The notes under the pieces were generated by a model. It was given only the letters and a program-made list of their open reading frames with translations. It was not told the DNA's origin and made no database searches. Positions 27,300 through 37,082 of a DNA stretch of 64,000 nt are shown piece by piece. This DNA comes from Vibrio agarilyticus (lineage in GTDB: Bacteria; Pseudomonadota; Gammaproteobacteria; Enterobacterales; Vibrionaceae), in assembly GCF_012641465.1 (NCBI RefSeq), contig NZ_JABAIK010000001.1, positions 124,001-188,000 of the forward strand, given 5' to 3'. How positions within the stretch are numbered: position 1 is the first letter of the stretch; each line of letters opens with the position of its first letter. A program made the position numbers and the translations under genes.

Positions 27300-28516
27300 T
27301 ACGCCTTTCTTCCTAATGCCCAATAAAACAGTGCTGAAAGCACAGCACAAACCGCCATCACGATGACCATGGGCCACGCAACACCATCAGGCAAAAATGC
27401 CACTAAAGCACCCACTAATGAGCCAGTGCCAAATCTTAATGTTCCTGCAAGCGAAGACGCGGTCCCCGCCATTGTCGGATAACCACTCAACAGCAATGCC
27501 ATCGCATTACTGCCAATCGTGGATAAGGTGCCGATAAATAACACCACAAACGTCACAATGCCCCAAAAGCCACTGTCAAAGAACCAACACAACAAAAGGC
27601 CGAGACCGGCGACAAGTTGCACCCATAGGCCAAACTGGAGCATGGCATGAGAACCCACTTTACGCACCAAACGGCCATTGATGCTGGTCATTACAATCAT
27701 GGCGACGATGTTCAAACCAAAAAAGAAACCAAAATGGTCTGGCTGTATACCGTAGATGTCAATATAGACAAACGCACCTGCGGTCAAAAAGGCGAACATA
27801 CCGGAAAAAGAGAAGGCGCCGGAGAAAATGAGGCCCATTGCAACTGGATTTCGGCACACTTGCGCGTAATTTCTTAATGTCGTTCGAAAGTGCAAAGACT
27901 GGCGATTTTCCGGCTTCAACGTCTCAGGGATTTGCCACCAAACCAACGCAATAACGCCAATCGCAAATACCGCTAAAATCCAAAAAATCGCGCGCCATCC
28001 AAACCAAAGCGCAACGTACCCGCCAATCATTGGTGCAATCAGTGGTGCGATAGTGATCACTAACGTGACAAACGACATCGCGCGAGCAAAATCTTCACGG
28101 TCGAACATATCTCGCACTACGGCTTGAATGATCACCGCAGCCGCCGCCCCTGCAAACCCTTGCGCTGCGCGAATGTAAGTCAATGAATCAATATCTTGAC
28201 TTAAGGCGCTCACGACAGAAGCTAAACCAAAAAACAGCACACCTAAAATCAATACTGGACGACGGCCAAAGCTATCTGCTAGCGGCCCATGGATCAATTG
28301 GCCTAATGCAAAACCCGTGGTATACGCCGTTAGCGTTAATTGGACAGCGCCTGCATCGACCCCGAGGTCGCTCGCGATGGTCGGCATCGCAGGTAAATAC
28401 ATATCAATCGCAAGTGGCGTTAATGCTCCAATTGCGCCTAATACCGCAAAAAGAAAGACACTAATCGTATGCGTCGCGGTATCAGCCGCCGCTGGCGAAC
28501 GAGGTGGTTTGGTCAT
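27299..28516 (-). CDS. bcr: Bcr/CflA family multidrug efflux transporter
   Basis: A 405-residue major-facilitator protein with 12 predicted membrane segments. Motif A is LADSFGRRPVLILG, and PLAIDMYLPAMPTIASDLG near residue 35 is characteristic of the Bcr/CflA drug:proton antiporters (bicyclomycin, sulfonamide and others). The real substrates here are unknown. Its stop overlaps the start of the DUF2913 gene by one base. The upstream side has an ERIC-like repeat before rsuA's end. Confidence 0.9.
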   Translation of the reverse strand: MTKPPRSPAAADTATHTISVFLFAVLGAIGALTPLAIDMYLPAMPTIASDLGVDAGAVQLTLTAYTTGFALGQLIHGPLADSFGRRPVLILGVLFFGLASVVSALSQDIDSLTYIRAAQGFAGAAAAVIIQAVVRDMFDREDFARAMSFVTLVITIAPLIAPMIGGYVALWFGWRAIFWILAVFAIGVIALVWWQIPETLKPENRQSLHFRTTLRNYAQVCRNPVAMGLIFSGAFSFSGMFAFLTAGAFVYIDIYGIQPDHFGFFFGLNIVAMIVMTSINGRLVRKVGSHAMLQFGLWVQLVAGLGLLLCWFFDSGFWGIVTFVVLFIGTLSTIGSNAMALLLSGYPTMAGTASSLAGTLRFGTGSLVGALVAFLPDGVAWPMVIVMAVCAVLSALFYWALGRKA

Positions 28517-28862
28517 TACTTATCTCACTACAGCACTCTGTAAGAATGGTATCTACGCAGAAAAATGGGTTCTTAAACATAAGAACCCATCGAAAATATC
28601 AAAGCTGAATTCAGCGACTCACTGCAACATGAACGCGTTCGAATGGCAGTAGTTTTATATTCGATATACCCAATATACCCAAACAATTTGAAGATGCAGG
28701 TAGGCGACCAGCGAACAAAGCCTCTGAGCACTTCGTGAACATAGATAAACTATGTTATGAGGTTTGTGAGTGCCCGTCCCTGACTTTGTAACGAAAAGCG
28801 CTGCAACTTCAAGTAGGACGGGTATATCACTTTAAGCTGCGGCTTCACATTATGTTAGCTAT
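28517..28862. other. Intergenic region upstream of bcr, mostly repeat
   Basis: It contains the bcr promoter zone and a 153-bp ERIC-like repeat at 28674-28826. Nothing else is seen. Confidence 0.5.
28674..28826. repeat. ERIC-like repeat, long subtype
   Basis: TATACCCAAACAATTTGAAG ... CAAGTAGGACGGGTATA. It carries the CACTTCGTGAACATAG insert in the middle, also seen at 19860, 61564 and 63607 but missing at 49212. Total 153 bp. Confidence 0.85.
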
Positions 28863-29561
28863 TTACCACACGGATGCGATTTCGTCCGCTGTCAAATAGC
28901 GGTAATCACCCGGCTCAAGCGCTTCATCAAGCACAATGGCTCCCACTCGCTCGCGGTGAAGCTGCTCAACTTTGTTTCCGAGCGCCGCGAACATTCGCTT
29001 CACTTGATGATACTTGCCCTCATGAATCGTCAATAACAATTCGTTGTTACTCGCATCGACCACTTCCATATGCGCAGGCAATGTCAACTCGCGTTCGTTG
29101 CGTAGTTGGATACCTTGTGTCAATTGCTCGGCGTAGTCATCGCCAATCGAATCTGCCAGCCAGACGCGGTACGTTTTATCACATTTGTGCTTAGGTGAGG
29201 TAATGCGGTGTGACCATTGACCATCATCAGTAATCAGCACCAAACCCGTGGTATCAACATCCAACCGCCCTGCAAAATGAAGATCTTGCATTTTGGGCTC
29301 ATCAAGCAGCACAAACGCAGTATGGTTAAAACCATCTTCATGAGAGCAGACAAACCCAGCGGGTTTATTCAGCATGATATAACGTGGACCCACTTGGCTC
29401 AGCGGGCGCTCTTGCCAGGCAACTTGGTTGGCTTCTGTCAGCTTTAATGCACCACTTTTGCTCGCCACTCCATCGACTGTTACCTCGCCGCTTTTAAGCA
29501 GTTTGGTGGCTTCTTTACGAGTAATGCCGAGTGCATCGCACAAAAATTTATCTAAACGCAT
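28863..29561 (-). CDS. rsuA: 16S rRNA pseudouridine(516) synthase RsuA
   Basis: A 232-residue pseudouridine synthase. An N-terminal S4 RNA-binding domain (MRLDKFLCDALGITRKEA) is followed by the catalytic domain with GRLDVDTTGLVLITDDG, including the catalytic Asp, and KTYRVWL. RsuA converts U516 of 16S rRNA to pseudouridine. Length and motifs match RsuA rather than RluB/E/F. It is divergent from radD with 72 bases between the starts. Confidence 0.94.
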   Translation of the reverse strand: MRLDKFLCDALGITRKEATKLLKSGEVTVDGVASKSGALKLTEANQVAWQERPLSQVGPRYIMLNKPAGFVCSHEDGFNHTAFVLLDEPKMQDLHFAGRLDVDTTGLVLITDDGQWSHRITSPKHKCDKTYRVWLADSIGDDYAEQLTQGIQLRNERELTLPAHMEVVDASNNELLLTIHEGKYHQVKRMFAALGNKVEQLHRERVGAIVLDEALEPGDYRYLTADEIASVW

Positions 29562-29633
29562 TGATACCTCATTCGGTTAAGGTCGAGTATTATAGCCAGC
29601 TCCGCGTTAATAGTTGAGTAAATTATCTCTCCC

Positions 29634-31373
29634 ATGTACACCTTACGCCCTTATCAAGCCGATTCCGTCAAAGCGGTTGTCCACTATTTTCGAAAGCACC
29701 ACACCCCGGCTGTGATAGTGCTGCCGACAGGGGCTGGCAAAAGTCTGGTGATAGCCGAGTTGGCAAGACTGGCCAAAGGACGCGTACTGGTACTGGCCCA
29801 TGTCAAAGAGTTAGTGGAACAAAACCACGCCAAATATGAAGGCTATGGCTTAAAAGGGGCGATATTCTCGGCCGGTTTAGGTCGAAAAGAGACTGAGGCT
29901 AAAGTGGTCTTTGCGTCGGTTCAATCTGTCGTTCGTAATCTTGACGCGTTTAAAGATGAATTTTCTTTGCTGGTCATTGATGAGTGCCATCGCGTGCCCG
30001 ACGATAAAGAGAGCAGCTACCAAAAAGTAATCGCTCATGTGCGGACACTTAATCCAGAACTCAAGGTGCTAGGGCTAACGGCAACCCCGTATCGCCTCGG
30101 TATGGGATGGCTCTACCAATACCATACGCGAGGCTTGGTACGCAGTGAAACGCCACGTTTTTTTCGCGACTGCATCTTTGAGCTGCCCATTCACTATTTA
30201 CTCGATGAAGGCTTTCTCACACCCGCACGTCTGCTCGACGCGCCGATCCTCAGTTACGATTTTTCGGCTTTAACGCCGACTCATGGCGGGCGCTATAAAG
30301 AGTCGGAATTGGATAAAGTGATCGATACAGCCAAACGCGCCACGCCACAAATCGTGGCTCAAATCGTTGAGCAAGCAAAATCGCGCCACGGGGTAATGAT
30401 TTTTGCCGCCACAGTGCGTCACGCCCAAGAAATTTTCCAACTGTTACCACAAGGTGAGGCGGCACTGGTGATTGGTGATACTCCCACAGTGGAGCGCGAT
30501 GCAATCATTCAACAATTTAAGCAGCAAAACATCAAATATCTGGTCAACGTTTCGGTCCTCACGACCGGCTTCGATGCGCCTCATGTCGATTTGATTGCTA
30601 TTTTGCGTCCCACCGAATCGGTCAGTTTATATCAACAGATCATTGGTCGCGGCCTGCGCTTATTTGCCGGCAAAACCGAATGTCTGGTACTTGATTATGC
30701 TGGTAACAGTTACGATTTACATCAGCCCGAGGTGGGTGATCCCAAACCCGATAGCGACAGTGAAATTATTACCATTCCCTGCCCTGCCTGCGGGTTTAAC
30801 AATAATTTTTGGGGCAAACTCGACAGCAATGGTTTTTTACTCGAACATTTCGGGCGGCGCTGTCAGGGCTATTTTACCGATGAGGACACCGGAGAGCGTG
30901 AGCATTGCGGTTATCGATTTCGAGCAAAATATTGTAATGAATGCGGCGCAGATAACGACATCGCGGCGCGTATTTGTCACGAATGCGATGCCACATTGGT
31001 CGACCCGGATAAAAAACTCAAAGAGGCCCTAAATTTAAAAGACGCGCTTGTTTTTGAATGTCGCGACATGCAGCTTTCCGTGCAATTAACACCCGATGGT
31101 AAATCTCAATTAAAAGTCACCTATATTGGTGATAACGACGCGCGTGTGCACGAATTTTGGTCACTCAGCACCAAAAAACAAAAGCACGCATTTTTACAGC
31201 GATTTGTTCGCCCTCATCTTGCGGACCGCCATCGCCCTTTTACCGCCACAACAGCGCATAAGGTGGTCGATAATCAACACCGTTTTCGCTTACCCACCTT
31301 TGTTATTGCGCGTAAAAATGGGCGATTTTGGACCCTTCGCGATCGTATTTTTGCTGACGAATTAAGCCAGTAG
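29634..31373 (+). CDS. radD: RadD (YejH) DEAD/DEAH-box DNA repair ATPase
   Basis: A 579-residue superfamily 2 helicase-like protein close in length to E. coli RadD. Motif I is LPTGAGKS (about residue 34), motif II is VIDECHRV, motif III is [10 protein letters not shown], and motif VI is [10 protein letters not shown]. The C-terminal part has several Cys pairs (CPACGF, CGYRF, CNECGAD, CHECDA) forming zinc-binding sites, as in RadD. RadD helps recombination-linked repair and interacts with SSB and RecA in E. coli. The gene is separate from rplY downstream. Confidence 0.93.
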   Translation: MYTLRPYQADSVKAVVHYFRKHHTPAVIVLPTGAGKSLVIAELARLAKGRVLVLAHVKELVEQNHAKYEGYGLKGAIFSAGLGRKETEAKVVFASVQSVVRNLDAFKDEFSLLVIDECHRVPDDKESSYQKVIAHVRTLNPELKVLGLTATPYRLGMGWLYQYHTRGLVRSETPRFFRDCIFELPIHYLLDEGFLTPARLLDAPILSYDFSALTPTHGGRYKESELDKVIDTAKRATPQIVAQIVEQAKSRHGVMIFAATVRHAQEIFQLLPQGEAALVIGDTPTVERDAIIQQFKQQNIKYLVNVSVLTTGFDAPHVDLIAILRPTESVSLYQQIIGRGLRLFAGKTECLVLDYAGNSYDLHQPEVGDPKPDSDSEIITIPCPACGFNNNFWGKLDSNGFLLEHFGRRCQGYFTDEDTGEREHCGYRFRAKYCNECGADNDIAARICHECDATLVDPDKKLKEALNLKDALVFECRDMQLSVQLTPDGKSQLKVTYIGDNDARVHEFWSLSTKKQKHAFLQRFVRPHLADRHRPFTATTAHKVVDNQHRFRLPTFVIARKNGRFWTLRDRIFADELSQ

Positions 31374-31540
31374 ATAATAGAACGTCAAAACACATCACCA
31401 ATGCTTGCTCGTATTCCGAGACAATGATAGTATCCGCGCTCGCTTTAACGATGATTTATCACGTTGGCGTTTTACCACAAGACGATAAGGTCGCATTATC
31501 GATTGTGAAGTTATATTTTACTAATTTGAGAGTAAATACT

Positions 31541-31819
31541 ATGAAATTCGAAGCAGTAGTACGTACTGAACTAGGTAAAGGTGCGAGCCGCCGCCTACGT
31601 CACGCTGGTCAATTCCCTGCAGTTGTATACGGCGGTGAAGCAGCACCAGTTGCTATCGTTCTTAACCACGACGACATCGTAAACCAAATGGATAAGCCTG
31701 AGTTTTACGAAGCAATCGTTCTAGTTATCGATGGCGCTGAAGTAAAAGTTAAGCCACAAGATGTTCAACGTCACGCTTACAAGCCAAAAGTTGAGCACAT
31801 GGACTTCATCCGTATCTAA
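31541..31819 (+). CDS. rplY: 50S ribosomal protein L25
   Basis: A 92-residue L25, the short form without the CTC extension. [20 protein letters not shown] at the start, FPAVVYGG, and [21 protein letters not shown] at the end match the 5S rRNA-binding protein. The ATG at 31541 is chosen to fit the family; the frame is open 39 codons further upstream, which would be leader. It ends at a terminator at 31908. Codon use appears strongly biased, as expected for a ribosomal protein. Confidence 0.96.
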   Translation: MKFEAVVRTELGKGASRRLRHAGQFPAVVYGGEAAPVAIVLNHDDIVNQMDKPEFYEAIVLVIDGAEVKVKPQDVQRHAYKPKVEHMDFIRI

Positions 31820-31907
31820 TTCCCTACCAAGGAATTTTCGGATTAAATCCAAACCTTTTGCATAATAAGATTAACGGCCTTACCAACCGACTAATCTAAA
31901 AAATTCG

Positions 31908-31938
31908 AAACCCCAGAGACTTACCACCTCTGGGGTTT
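31908..31938 (+). terminator. rplY terminator
   Basis: An 11-bp perfect stem (AAACCCCAGAG / CTCTGGGGTTT) with a 9-base loop. Confidence 0.85.
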
Positions 31939-32113
31939 CACCGTTTTAGGACAATCACAGCCCAAACAACCCACTTATTTCGCCTCATTTTAGTGCAGTT
32001 CTTTTTTCCACCAGCTCTTGTTCACACTAAATTCATGACCAAACCATGAATCTCAGTTGAAGTTTTCGTGACCGACTTCTAACTTTATTGGTGCAGCTAT
32101 TTTTACTTGTAAC

Positions 32114-32137
32114 AAAAGCGCTTCATAGCGCTTTTTT
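32114..32137 (+). terminator. Orphan rho-independent terminator
   Basis: A perfect 9-bp stem (AAAAGCGCT / AGCGCTTTT) with loop TCAT ends in T's. It lies 176 bases after the rplY terminator and before the next gene's start, so it has no obvious gene to serve. Confidence 0.88.
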
Positions 32138-32180
32138 CAGCTTGAAATATTCCCGATACCCAAACAACGTGGAGAAACCA

Positions 32181-32396
32181 ATGAAACGTGCCAGCAACAC
32201 CTACCGCTTGCAGCTGATCAAAGATGTTGTGACGCGTCGTGAACAAGACGCGCTTAACGACCCTATGGCGAACTACATTCATCAGCTACTCAGCGAACAA
32301 CCAGAACATGGCAGCGAGATCAACCACCGGTTTAATGGCTGTCATTTCGATGAGCAAGTCGGGGGATGGGTAAGTGACCGCTGGAATATGAAATAG
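32181..32396 (+). CDS. Small hypothetical protein (71 aa)
   Basis: The ATG at 32181 is chosen because GGAGAA lies eight bases in front; the frame opens earlier but crosses the terminator. The product is charged and probably helical (YRLQLIKDVVTRREQDAL) with a Trp-rich end (GGWVSDRWNMK). No signal peptide or membrane segment is present. I do not recognise the family. It is transcribed alone. Confidence 0.65.
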   Translation: MKRASNTYRLQLIKDVVTRREQDALNDPMANYIHQLLSEQPEHGSEINHRFNGCHFDEQVGGWVSDRWNMK

Positions 32397-32484
32397 CCGC
32401 AGACACTCATTAAAAAGAGAGGAATGGCGTGGCCATTCCTCATTCACATCGGATTCAGTTCAAACAAAGCGGCAAGCACTCCAC

Positions 32485-32751
32485 CTAGAACAAACTTTGT
32501 TGCCCGCTATCATCGTTATTATCAGTATCATGCTCTGTTGGTATGATATTCTGCTTGCGCATGGCAAGTCGCTTGCGTCGATACCGCTGCTGGCACAATT
32601 TGATCACGTGTCGCTGCTGCGCTGGGGTCATGTCAAGCCAACTAAAGCGTTCTTCACGGCGTCGCATGCAGCCCATGCAATAACCTTTGTCATCCATCTT
32701 ACAGATCCCAACGCAAGGACTGGGGACTGGAAAAAACTCTAACTGCTGCAC
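32485..32751 (-). CDS. DUF1289 domain protein
   Basis: An 88-residue protein whose DUF1289 domain covers residues ~10-60: PSPCVGICKMDDKGYCMGC, then RREERFSWLDMTPAQQRHV. The four Cys suggest a metal or iron-sulfur site. The GTG at 32751 is preferred because GGGAG lies ahead and the family starts shortly before the PCVGIC motif; the frame is open 20 codons further. The function is unknown. It is convergent with the small upstream gene and divergent from hslJ. Confidence 0.8.
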   Translation of the reverse strand: MQQLEFFPVPSPCVGICKMDDKGYCMGCMRRREERFSWLDMTPAQQRHVIKLCQQRYRRKRLAMRKQNIIPTEHDTDNNDDSGQQSLF

Positions 32752-32926
32752 TGTACTCCCACCCTTAATAAATTTTTGTCGGCTTTGCAATGGCACTCGC
32801 AAAGTTAACACACACGCTTACTCTTTGGGATTTAAAGAAAAATCTGACATTTCCTCTGACCAAACGCTGACATGATTGATAACTTTAACATTATAATCGA
32901 GCGCAACATTACCTGGAGAAGACTAC

Positions 32927-33373
32927 ATGAAGCGTAGCGTAAAATCCCTTTTGGCTGTAATAGCCGTTCCTGCCATACTAGCAGGATGCACTCAAACCCC
33001 GACCCAGTCCAGCGAAGTTACTGAGGCCGACCTGCTACACCATAATTGGAACCTGAGCCAAATCGACGGCGCCGTGCTAGTACCAGAAACCAGCGATATT
33101 GCACCACGTATTGAGATTGGTGAAAACCTAACGGTCAATGGCGATGCGGGCTGTAACAACTTTTTTGGCCAAGCGGAGCTGAAAAACGGTCAATTTCGTG
33201 TCGAAAACATGGGCATGACTATGAAGATGTGTCCCCCAATGGCAATGGGTGTCGAAGATGCAATCACGACCACACTGACCGAATGGAGCGAAATCACCAT
33301 TGAGGGCCAAACACTGACCCTAAAAGGCGCACAACACACGCTAGTGTATCAATTGGCCGATTGGGTTAATTAA
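32927..33373 (+). CDS. hslJ: HslJ/META domain lipoprotein
   Basis: A 148-residue protein with a lipoprotein signal (lipobox LAGC, Cys at residue 20) and one META domain: LLHHNWNLSQIDG, GDAGCNNFFGQAEL and MTMKMCPPMAMGVED. The paired Cys (GCNN and KMCPP) are typical. HslJ-type proteins are heat-inducible and linked to novobiocin resistance in E. coli. The gene is single and ends at a GC-rich hairpin. Confidence 0.88.
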   Translation: MKRSVKSLLAVIAVPAILAGCTQTPTQSSEVTEADLLHHNWNLSQIDGAVLVPETSDIAPRIEIGENLTVNGDAGCNNFFGQAELKNGQFRVENMGMTMKMCPPMAMGVEDAITTTLTEWSEITIEGQTLTLKGAQHTLVYQLADWVN

Positions 33374-33385
33374 CTTGCGTTCTCC

Positions 33386-33414
33386 AATCCCAAGCGCTTT
33401 CACCGCTTGGGATT
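33386..33414 (+). terminator. hslJ terminator hairpin
   Basis: An 11-bp stem (AATCCCAAGCG / CGCTTGGGATT) with a 7-base loop; the T-run is poor. Confidence 0.6.
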
Positions 33415-33579
33415 CACCACATCATTCTCGTTACACTTCAGTTTCAGTTCAACAACTGAAGCCATCAAAATTACACACCTTCACGCATTGTAAGCATACA
33501 ACTGTCGCTAGTATCTTACAAAGAGTTGGGTATAGTAGAGTCAATCAACGACTTCTCGCAAAAAACTCAAGGATGAACG

Positions 33580-34725
33580 ATGACACTGCGACACGGCCTT
33601 CTCACCTGCTTACTGGCTCTCACAAGTTTTCTCTCTTTTGCATCAGACTGGCAAGCGATTGAGCAGCGTGCAAATGGGCAGACGGTTTATTTTCATGCGT
33701 GGGGTGGCAGCCAAGAAATCAACCGCTATTTGCAATGGGCCGCGAATGAATTGAAATCGCAATACAATGTCACACTAAAACACGTCAAAGTGACTGACAT
33801 TGCCGAAACGTCGACTCGATTGCTGGCAGAAAAGGCCGCCGGAAAGAATCACCAAGGCAGCGTTGATATGGTCTGGATCAATGGCGAAAATTTCAAATCA
33901 ATGAAACAAAATCAACTGCTGTTTGGCCCCTTTGTGGACACGCTACCTAACTGGCAATACGTTGATAAATCGATGCCAGTTGATGTCGATTTTACTGAGC
34001 CGACCAACGGTCTTGAAGCGCCTTGGGGCGTTGGCCAGTTGGTGTTTATCCACGACAGCGCCACACTCAATAATCCACCTCGCTCTTTTGCTGAGATGCT
34101 CAGTTATGCCAAAGCGTTCCCACATCGCATCAGTTACCCAAAACCACCAGAGTTTCATGGCACCAGCTTTTTAAAAGCATTACTGATTGAGCTAACCAAC
34201 AATGATGCATCACTAACAAAACCAGTTGACCCTAGTAGTTTTGACAGTATCACTCAGCCACTTTGGCAATATTTGGACGAATTTCATCAGGTGGCATGGC
34301 GCGGTGGCCAACAGTTTCCAGCCAATTCATCCGAAGCTCTGCAATTATTGGACGATGGTCAACTCAGTCTTGCGATTACGTTTAATCCCAACTCAGTCTA
34401 CTCCGCCCAAGCAACGGGAAAATTGGCCGAATCGACAAAAGTGTACGCCATGGATCAAGGTGCACTCTCCAATATTCATTTCTTGGCCATACCATGGAAT
34501 GCAAGCGCTAAAGAGGGCGCGCAAGTGGCCATCAACTTTTTACTCAGTCCAAAAGCACAATCGCGTAAAGGCGATATTCAGATTTGGGGCGACCCATCGA
34601 TTTTACAAAACCAATATCTCACGGGCAGTGCAAAACACACCGAGCAATTTAAATCGTTGCCAGAGCCACACCCAAGTTGGCAATTGGCCCTCGAGAAAGC
34701 ATGGCTAAAACGCTACAGTAATTAA
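33580..34725 (+). CDS. ynjB: YnjB-type ABC transporter substrate-binding protein
   Basis: A 381-residue periplasmic binding protein with signal peptide (cut near residue 22, FASD). It matches YnjB: FHAWGGSQEINRYLQWAA near the start, VDMVWINGENFKSMKQNQLL, and GAQVAINFLLSPKAQSRK. It is first in an intact ynjBCDF cluster. The substrate is not known; E. coli Ynj proteins are sometimes described as thiamine-like uptake by similarity, but this is not established. The upstream gap has a TCAGTT...AACTGA hairpin. Confidence 0.9.
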   Translation: MTLRHGLLTCLLALTSFLSFASDWQAIEQRANGQTVYFHAWGGSQEINRYLQWAANELKSQYNVTLKHVKVTDIAETSTRLLAEKAAGKNHQGSVDMVWINGENFKSMKQNQLLFGPFVDTLPNWQYVDKSMPVDVDFTEPTNGLEAPWGVGQLVFIHDSATLNNPPRSFAEMLSYAKAFPHRISYPKPPEFHGTSFLKALLIELTNNDASLTKPVDPSSFDSITQPLWQYLDEFHQVAWRGGQQFPANSSEALQLLDDGQLSLAITFNPNSVYSAQATGKLAESTKVYAMDQGALSNIHFLAIPWNASAKEGAQVAINFLLSPKAQSRKGDIQIWGDPSILQNQYLTGSAKHTEQFKSLPEPHPSWQLALEKAWLKRYSN

Positions 34726-34734
34726 CGCACGATT

Positions 34735-36420
34735 ATGATGCTACGAGTGTTTTACACCTGTGTGGTGGTACTCTGTTTCATGCCCATTATCCCCGGGATT
34801 CTGGGCGTTATTAGCACCGCGCTAGCCTATTTACCCGCGCTTAATATGACGCAAATTTCCAGCATTGGTTTGCGCGAAATGTTAGCGTGGAATGGTATTT
34901 CTCACGCCATTGGACTTACCCTTTTCACCACATTGGCTAGCAGTGCGATAGCATGCTTGGTGAGCTTTGCGGTTTTGCAAGGGTGCTGGCATCACCGTTA
35001 TTGGCAAAAAATCGAACGCACTTTGGCTCCGCTTCTGGCATTGCCGCATGTTGCGTTTGCGATCGGTTTTGCCTTTCTGTTCTCTTCTACAGGGCTGATA
35101 GCCCGATTATCGCATTCATTTTCTATTGCTGACATAAGCCAGACCAGCGACACACTGCCTCTGCTGATCAAAGATCCTTTCGGTATTGGCTTGCTGATGA
35201 TGCTGGTGATGAAAGAAGTGCCATTTTTGCTGTTAATGAGCATTCCTATTTTGCAGCAATTAAACCTTCCCCAAACGGAAAAAGTCTGCGCGTCACTGGG
35301 TTATACCCCTACGCAAACCTGGTGGAAGTGTGTATTACCACAATGGCTGAGACAAATGCGTTTTCCGCTGTTTGCCGTCATTGCCTACAGTGTTTCTGTG
35401 GTAGATGTGGCTTTGATCCTTGGCCCGACGCACCCGCCCACTTTTGCGGTTTTAGTTTGGCAATGGTTTAACGACCCAGATTTAAGCCAACTTCCTCGAG
35501 CGGCCACTGGTGCTTTCGTACTCCTACTGCTTGCCCTTGGGTGTATGGGTGTCGCGCGTCTTATCGAAGCATTATGTTTACAGCAGCAACGTGATTGGCA
35601 GAGCAGTGGCCGATACGCCATTTTGCTTCCTGGAAAGACGCTCTTTGCCCTTATTTTAATTATCAGTGCCGCCGTCATTCCGATCCTTCTCATTTGGAGT
35701 GTCGCACTGCGTTGGCGATTCCCCACTCTATTGCCCAGCCAAACGACGCTGAGGTTTTGGCTCGAAACATGGCCTCAAATCAGTGACACTCTCATCACTA
35801 GTGTCACTATTGCACTCATAAGCGCCACCGCCGCGCTTTGTTTGGCACTTGTCACCCACGAATACCATACAAGATACCGTGTGATGGTGCCCAACTGGAT
35901 GATTGCGTTACCAATGCTGATTCCCCAGCTGTCAATATTGTTTGGTTTGCAGATAATGACCTTGTCTCTCAATAGCCATGCTTATTTCTTTTGGGTCTGC
36001 TGGGCGCATCTCTTTTTTGCGTATCCTTACGTCTATCTTGCCCTTGATGGACCTTGGCGCAGCTTTAACCAAAATTATATGCATGTCGCACTAAGCCTTG
36101 GTAAATCATATGGATATGCGTGGTGGAGAATAAAATTACCCCAGCTCCGCTCGGCGGTATTATTTGCATGGGCGGTCGGTATCAGCGTCAGCCTTGCGCA
36201 ATATCTACCAACCTTAATACTCGGTGCGGGCCGGATTACCACATTGACCACAGAAGCCGTTGCATTATCGAGTGGGTTTGACCGCAGAATCACGGCGATA
36301 TACGCCTTATGCCAAGCGTTATTACCTCTCATTTTCTTTGCGCTGACCATTATCATCAGTCAGCAGGTTTACCGCAGACGCACGACTCTAGCAACCTATG
36401 CTAAAAAGGAAGCATCGTAA
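34735..36420 (+). CDS. ynjC: YnjC-type ABC transporter permease, double-length
   Basis: A 561-residue inner-membrane protein with 12 or so hydrophobic segments forming two BPD_transp_1-like halves, as in YnjC and other ferric-type permeases. Each half carries an EAA-like loop (CASLGYTPTQTWWKCVLPQ; LSLGKSYGYAWWRIKLPQL). It follows ynjB by 9 bases, and its stop overlaps the start of ynjD (TAATG). It is the membrane channel for the system. Confidence 0.9.
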   Translation: MMLRVFYTCVVVLCFMPIIPGILGVISTALAYLPALNMTQISSIGLREMLAWNGISHAIGLTLFTTLASSAIACLVSFAVLQGCWHHRYWQKIERTLAPLLALPHVAFAIGFAFLFSSTGLIARLSHSFSIADISQTSDTLPLLIKDPFGIGLLMMLVMKEVPFLLLMSIPILQQLNLPQTEKVCASLGYTPTQTWWKCVLPQWLRQMRFPLFAVIAYSVSVVDVALILGPTHPPTFAVLVWQWFNDPDLSQLPRAATGAFVLLLLALGCMGVARLIEALCLQQQRDWQSSGRYAILLPGKTLFALILIISAAVIPILLIWSVALRWRFPTLLPSQTTLRFWLETWPQISDTLITSVTIALISATAALCLALVTHEYHTRYRVMVPNWMIALPMLIPQLSILFGLQIMTLSLNSHAYFFWVCWAHLFFAYPYVYLALDGPWRSFNQNYMHVALSLGKSYGYAWWRIKLPQLRSAVLFAWAVGISVSLAQYLPTLILGAGRITTLTTEAVALSSGFDRRITAIYALCQALLPLIFFALTIIISQQVYRRRTTLATYAKKEAS

Positions 36421-37082
36421 TGAGTTTAGAACTCAAGCAAATCGCGCTTTTCACGCGTGATGGCGCGCCATTAATTGCACCATTTGATCTCTCCGTGTTA
36501 CCCGGCGACGTTGCGTGCTTAATGGGACCGAGTGGTTGTGGTAAGTCCACTCTGCTCGATGCCATTGCTGGGCACTTAAATTCTGACTTTACGTTCCAAG
36601 GCGAGATCATACTTAACGGGGTGACACTCAACCACTGCGCTCCGCATCAGCGTCATGTTGGGATCTTATTTCAAGATGATCTGCTGTTTCCACACCTCAG
36701 TATTTGGGAAAATTTGGCCTTCGCATTACCCAACGCAATCAAAGGCAAGGCGCGGCGCCAACAGGCGCTAGAGGCATTAAAGGAAGTGGCGCTAGAGGAA
36801 TTGGCCCACTCATACCCAGACCAAATCTCCGGCGGTCAGCGCGCGCGCGTTGCTTTAGTTCGCATGTTGCTGGCAAAGCCTCAAGTGGTGCTACTTGATG
36901 AGCCGTTTAGCAAGCTCGACAAAGCGCTGCGTAGCCAATTTCGTCATTGGGTGTTCACACAATTGGCAGAAAAACAGATCCCAACACTGTTAGTTACCCA
37001 CGATGAGGCGGATGTGCCGTGCGGCAGTGCGGTATTCCACTGGCCTTGGCAAACTTTAACTCAAGGAGCGCACCATGCTTGA
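36420..37082 (+). CDS. ynjD: YnjD-type ABC transporter ATPase
   Basis: A 220-residue ATPase. Walker A is GPSGCGKST (near residue 38), the Q-loop is LFQDDLLFPH, the signature ISGGQRARV, Walker B LLDEPFSKLD and the switch His is in LLVTHDEAD. Its start overlaps ynjC's stop by one base and its stop overlaps ynjF, indicating translational coupling. It powers the YnjBCD transporter. Confidence 0.93.
   Translation: MSLELKQIALFTRDGAPLIAPFDLSVLPGDVACLMGPSGCGKSTLLDAIAGHLNSDFTFQGEIILNGVTLNHCAPHQRHVGILFQDDLLFPHLSIWENLAFALPNAIKGKARRQQALEALKEVALEELAHSYPDQISGGQRARVALVRMLLAKPQVVLLDEPFSKLDKALRSQFRHWVFTQLAEKQIPTLLVTHDEADVPCGSAVFHWPWQTLTQGAHHA

Larger units (their letters stand above)
31820..32180. other. rplY downstream region with orphan terminator
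   Basis: After the rplY terminator lie about 170 bases with no coding frame, including a TTCATG...CATGAA hairpin (32033-32051), ending at a second perfect terminator (32114-32137). This layout could be a small RNA, but no clear promoter is visible. A short ATACCCAAACAACGTGG repeat scrap precedes the next gene. Confidence 0.3.
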
